This document shows positions 6,323-8,809 of a stretch of DNA of 8,809 nucleotides, piece after piece. The notes under the pieces are model-generated. The model was not told the DNA's origin. It did not search any database and saw only the letters and a list, made by a program, of their open reading frames with translations. The position numbers were made by a program, and so were the translations under genes. Position 1 is the stretch's first letter; each line of letters opens with the position of its first letter. Source of the DNA: Acidobacteriota bacterium (GTDB taxonomy: Bacteria; Acidobacteriota; Vicinamibacteria; Vicinamibacterales; UBA2999); assembly GCA_020851835.1 (NCBI GenBank), contig JADZBZ010000477.1, positions 1 to 8,809 on the forward strand. Reading direction: 5' to 3'.

Positions 6323-6706
6323 TCAGTTGAGCGCGTTGGGCACGGCCAGGGTGAACGGCGCAATCCGCGCCTGAAAGACCTGGCCGCCCGGTGTGGACAT
6401 CGTGTAGGTGCCGTGCATGGTGCCCACGTTGGTCTTCAGGGGACAGAAGCTCGTGTACTCGAACCGACCGCCCGGCGTCAGCACCGGCTGCTCGCCCACG
6501 ACTCCCGGGCCCTGGACTTCTTCGGTTTCACCATCCGCGTTGGTGATGATCCAGTGGCGGCTGATGAGCTGCGCCACCTCCTCGCCCACGTTCGAGATCG
6601 TGATGTGATAGGCGAACACGTACTGGTCATCGCGGGGTGAGCTGCGGTCGGGCAGGAACTCGGACGCCACCTGGACGCGGATCCCGTTGGTCGTGGTATC
6701 GCTCAC
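6323..6706 (-). CDS. apaG: ApaG family protein
   Basis: A 127-residue, single-domain beta-sandwich (fibronectin III-like) protein of normal family length. Diagnostic stretches are FAYHITISNVG (31-41), SRHWIITNADG (49-59), the Gly-rich GPGVVGEQPVLTPGG (66-80) and FEYTSFCPLKTNVGTMHGTY (82-101). In enterobacteria the gene (also called corD) was linked to cobalt resistance and magnesium efflux; the molecular role remains unclear. The start is GTG at 6706. An ATG at 6715 is out of frame and stops after three codons. The stop is separated by one base from the exporter start. The usual enterobacterial partners ksgA and apaH are absent; here it lies between a UbiD-family gene and an ABC exporter. Confidence 0.92.
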   Translation of the reverse strand: MSDTTTNGIRVQVASEFLPDRSSPRDDQYVFAYHITISNVGEEVAQLISRHWIITNADGETEEVQGPGVVGEQPVLTPGGRFEYTSFCPLKTNVGTMHGTYTMSTPGGQVFQARIAPFTLAVPNALN

Positions 6707-6722
6707 TGGATCATTATCTCAT

Positions 6723-6738
6723 CCCGGATTCCCGGATT
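6723..6738. repeat. Tandem 8-base repeat in the ubiD-apaG spacer
   Basis: CCCGGATT occurs twice in direct succession, followed by a partial third copy (CCGG), within the 42-base spacer. The minus-strand reading is AATCCGGG twice, just before the apaG start region. It may be slippage-derived filler or a small operator-like element; there is no further support. Confidence 0.5.
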
Positions 6739-6748
6739 CCGGCGTTCC

Positions 6749-8554
6749 TCAGTCAAGATGCCCGCGCTCGGCGTCGCCCATCTCCACGCGCTCGCCGGGA
6801 AAGTACTCCCGCCAGCGCTCGCCGACCCGCACCGCGATGTCCTCGCGGCACGACAGCTCCGCCGGATACCACGGCTTCATGCGCGCGTCGATCACCACCG
6901 GCGGCTCGTAGTGCACGTGGTGCCGCACGACCGTGGTGACCGCGGCATGGATGTCGGCCGCTGGCTCGAATCGCGTGAAGGTGGTCCACAAGAAGTTCAT
7001 CTCGCTCCGCGTCGCCCGCGCGGCATCGTCAGTGATCACGACGAGCGGCCATCCGGCAAAGGCGGCATGCGGGGCCAGACGCGCCGCGGCCTCCCGATCG
7101 TCCGCATACGCCGGCCCCTGAACCACCAGGCAGCCGCCGCAGAAGACACGGACGTCGGCCACCTCGGGAGGGGGTGCCACCAGCGGCGCGAAGACGCGCG
7201 GCAGGTCGCGGACCGCGTCGCCCAGCCCCAGCCACACGCCCTTCGAGCCTTCGTTCACCGCCGGGCCCGTGTAGTCGAGCGTGTCCATCGAGAGATTCGA
7301 GAAGACGTACAGGTCCGATCGCGGGTCGGTCCGGGCCAGCACGTGCTCCAGCGTCGCACGAAAGTCACGGAGCGGCACCGCCCGATCGGTCAGGAGCAGG
7401 AACTTCGTCAACGACAGCTGCCCCTCTCCCAGGATGCGGAAGGCGCTGGCCATGGCCTCGCGAGGGTAGCGCTGCTTCACCACGGCAGCCGCGAGGGAGT
7501 GGTAACCGGTCTCGCCGTACGACCACAACTGCTCGACGGCGGGCATCACCAGGGGGAACAGGGGTGACAGCAGATCCTGGAGCAGGTTGCCGATGTAGAA
7601 GTCTTCCTGCCGCGGCTTCCCCACCACGGTCGCGGGGTAGATGGCGTCGTGACGATGCGCGATCTGCGAGACGTGGAACTCGGGGTAGTCGTGGCGCAGC
7701 GAGTAGTAGCCGTAGTGGTCCCCGAACGGGCCCTCGGGGCGGCGGGCCGCTGGCGGCACCTCGCCCATAAAGGCGAATTCGGCGGCAGCGACCAGCGGGT
7801 GGGGGTGGCCGTTCGGCCCCGGCACCTGCGGCAGGCGGCGGCCGGCGATGAGCGAGGCCAGCATCATCTCGGGCACGTTCTCGGGCAGCGGCGCGATAGC
7901 GGCCAGGATGAGGGCGGGGGGACCACCGGCGAACACCGTGACCGGCAGCGCCTGGCCGCGCGACTCGGCCACCTGGTAGTGGAAGCCGCCGCCCTTGCCG
8001 ATCTGCCAGTGCATGCCCGTCGTCCGCGCGTCGTGAACGTGCAGGCGGTACATGGCAAGGTTCGAACCCCTGCCGTCGGGATGCGTCGTGTAGACCAGCG
8101 GCAGGGTTACGAACGGGCCGCCGTCCTCGGGCCAGCACGTGAGCACCGGGAGCTGATCCAGACCGAGGGTACGGCTGACCACCTCGGTGACCGGACCCGT
8201 GCGCCTGGTGGAGGTCCCAACCTTGAGCAGGTCGGCAGCCAGGCCCCGAGCGCCCCACAGCTTGGCGGGCGTCGGCGGCAGGATGGTTTCGGCCAGGCGA
8301 ACGACCTCGCGAATCAGGCGCAAGGGACGCTCGCCGAAGGCGAGCTCGGCTCGGCGGACCGTGCCGAACAGGTTCGTCACGAGAGGAAACGCCTTGCCGC
8401 GCACGTTCGTGAACAGCAGTGCGGGTCCGCCCGCGGCAATCACACGGCGGTGAATCTCGGAGGCTTCGAGATGCGCGTCTACCGGCGCGGTGATCTCGAC
8501 GAGGTCCCCTTCCCGCCGCAGGTGATCGAGAAACGAGCGCAGGTCAGGGAACAT
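6749..8554 (-). CDS. UbiD-family (prenylated-FMN) decarboxylase, long form
   Basis: A 601-residue protein of the UbiD family, which uses prenylated FMN (made by UbiX) and a divalent metal plus K+ to decarboxylate aromatic or unsaturated acids, including quinone precursors. Family landmarks are FPDLRSFLDHLRREGDLVEI at the start, GGPALLFTNV (42-51), LPVLTCWPEDGG (135-146), and the cofactor segment N165-LAMYR170 followed by TTGMHW with H182. The catalytic pair E274 and D279 lies in EGPFGDHYGYYS, then IYPATVVGKP (305-314). With R170 these form the expected acid-Arg-acid set. It is about 100 residues longer than E. coli UbiD. The tail, from about 437, has FCGGC (471-475), FLWTTFTRF (521-529) and IDARMKPWYP (555-564), resembling the long forms I recall from Bacteroidetes and related phyla. 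The ATG at 8554 has GGAGGG 13 bases upstream; a TTG at 8575 is less likely. The start overlaps the amidohydrolase end by 11 bases. The substrate is undetermined. Confidence 0.9.
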   Translation of the reverse strand: MFPDLRSFLDHLRREGDLVEITAPVDAHLEASEIHRRVIAAGGPALLFTNVRGKAFPLVTNLFGTVRRAELAFGERPLRLIREVVRLAETILPPTPAKLWGARGLAADLLKVGTSTRRTGPVTEVVSRTLGLDQLPVLTCWPEDGGPFVTLPLVYTTHPDGRGSNLAMYRLHVHDARTTGMHWQIGKGGGFHYQVAESRGQALPVTVFAGGPPALILAAIAPLPENVPEMMLASLIAGRRLPQVPGPNGHPHPLVAAAEFAFMGEVPPAARRPEGPFGDHYGYYSLRHDYPEFHVSQIAHRHDAIYPATVVGKPRQEDFYIGNLLQDLLSPLFPLVMPAVEQLWSYGETGYHSLAAAVVKQRYPREAMASAFRILGEGQLSLTKFLLLTDRAVPLRDFRATLEHVLARTDPRSDLYVFSNLSMDTLDYTGPAVNEGSKGVWLGLGDAVRDLPRVFAPLVAPPPEVADVRVFCGGCLVVQGPAYADDREAAARLAPHAAFAGWPLVVITDDAARATRSEMNFLWTTFTRFEPAADIHAAVTTVVRHHVHYEPPVVIDARMKPWYPAELSCREDIAVRVGERWREYFPGERVEMGDAERGHLD

Positions 8555-8809
8555 CGTGAACGACGCGCCCTCCAATGAGAGTCAGCACGCTATGCGGCGG
8601 GCCGGAGCCGCCGCGCGCCCGGGCGAAGGGATCCGACGAGAGCACCGCCAGATCCGCGAGCGCGCCCACGGACAAGTGCCCCTTCTCGCTGTCGGCGAAC
8701 TCCGCAAACGCCGACCCCCGGGTGAACGCCGCGAGCGCCTGTTCCACCGATAACGCCTCTGCCCCGCGGTCGGGTGCGACCGCCCACGAGATGACGTCGA
8801 ATGGAGCGG
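8544..8809 (-). CDS. Amidohydrolase, YtcJ-like, C-terminal fragment (5' end beyond window)
   Basis: The last 87 residues of a metal-dependent hydrolase. Visible landmarks are LSVEQALAAFTRGSAFAEF, the typical end-of-barrel helix with the Thr-x-Gly-x-Ala pattern, then KGHLSVGALADLAVLSSDPF, the strand block in which amidohydrolases return to the composite beta-sandwich, and the final SVLTLIGGRVVHD. This matches the YtcJ/amidohydrolase-3 group. The metal-binding residues lie outside the window, so activity and substrate cannot be judged. Its TGA (8546-8544) falls 11 bases inside the ubiD-type gene, which suggests the two are cotranscribed. Its frame stays open to the window edge, so the start lies further upstream. 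Confidence 0.88.
   Translation of the reverse strand, partial: APFDVISWAVAPDRGAEALSVEQALAAFTRGSAFAEFADSEKGHLSVGALADLAVLSSDPFARARGGSGPPHSVLTLIGGRVVHDVP
8568..8573 (-). promoter_or_regulatory. Ribosome binding site GGAGGG for the UbiD-family gene
   Basis: GGAGGG on the minus strand lies inside the end of the amidohydrolase gene, 13 bases before the ATG at 8554. The spacing is longer than usual but it is the best site. A TTG at 8575 sits on top of this motif and therefore cannot use it. Confidence 0.45.

Noticed and set aside
6709..6756. TTGACT and GATAAT promoter-like hexamers before apaG (minus strand)
   Set aside because: They are about 32 bases apart, far from the 17 expected, and TTGACT is part of the last codons of the UbiD-family gene.
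7649..8578. Plus-strand frame of 309 codons opposite the UbiD-family gene
   Set aside because: It is antisense to conserved UbiD motifs and its composition is typical of a shadow frame.

Overview
This is a gene-dense, high-GC chromosomal segment (roughly two-thirds G+C by eye) in which every supportable gene lies on the minus strand, so it reads right to left. Nine genes plus the end of a tenth are packed with gaps of 1 to 114 bases, and several starts and stops overlap. Five of the nine visible starts are GTG. There is no rRNA, tRNA, CRISPR array, insertion sequence or phage gene. GC content, protein style and the mix of families suggest a soil- or sediment-type bacterium, possibly Acidobacteriota (Vicinamibacteria-like). 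That placement is inference; no marker gene here settles it.

Right-hand block (8809 down to 4402): the C-terminus of a YtcJ-like amidohydrolase overlaps the start of a long-form UbiD-family decarboxylase. A 42-base spacer with a small tandem repeat follows, then apaG. One base after the apaG stop comes an MsbA-type ABC exporter with fused membrane and ATPase domains. UbiD-family enzymes use prenylated FMN and often act in quinone synthesis; no ubiX or other quinone gene is visible, so the substrate is open.

Middle block (4401 down to 1897): a 114-base gap holding a large GC-rich inverted repeat separates the exporter from four poorly characterised genes. These are a membrane-anchored TerB/DUF533-like protein, a GYF_2-AIM24 (TIGR00266-type) fusion, a two-helix membrane protein of the DUF6526 type, and a 77-residue helical protein carrying a CxxC pair.

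Left-hand block (1900 down to 1): the small protein overlaps by four bases (GTGA) a 326-residue protein whose C-terminus is a plant-type [2Fe-2S] ferredoxin domain and whose N-terminal 230 residues I do not recognise. Last is an NAD-dependent short-chain epimerase/dehydratase resembling the SDR-type L-threonine 3-dehydrogenase, cut by the window edge.

The middle block plus the ferredoxin-like gene is the most unusual part: five compact, mostly uncharacterised genes combining membrane-associated stress-type folds with an iron-sulfur protein. A shared membrane or redox function is possible, but co-orientation and tight spacing are the only direct evidence. The rest looks like housekeeping or metabolic genes.
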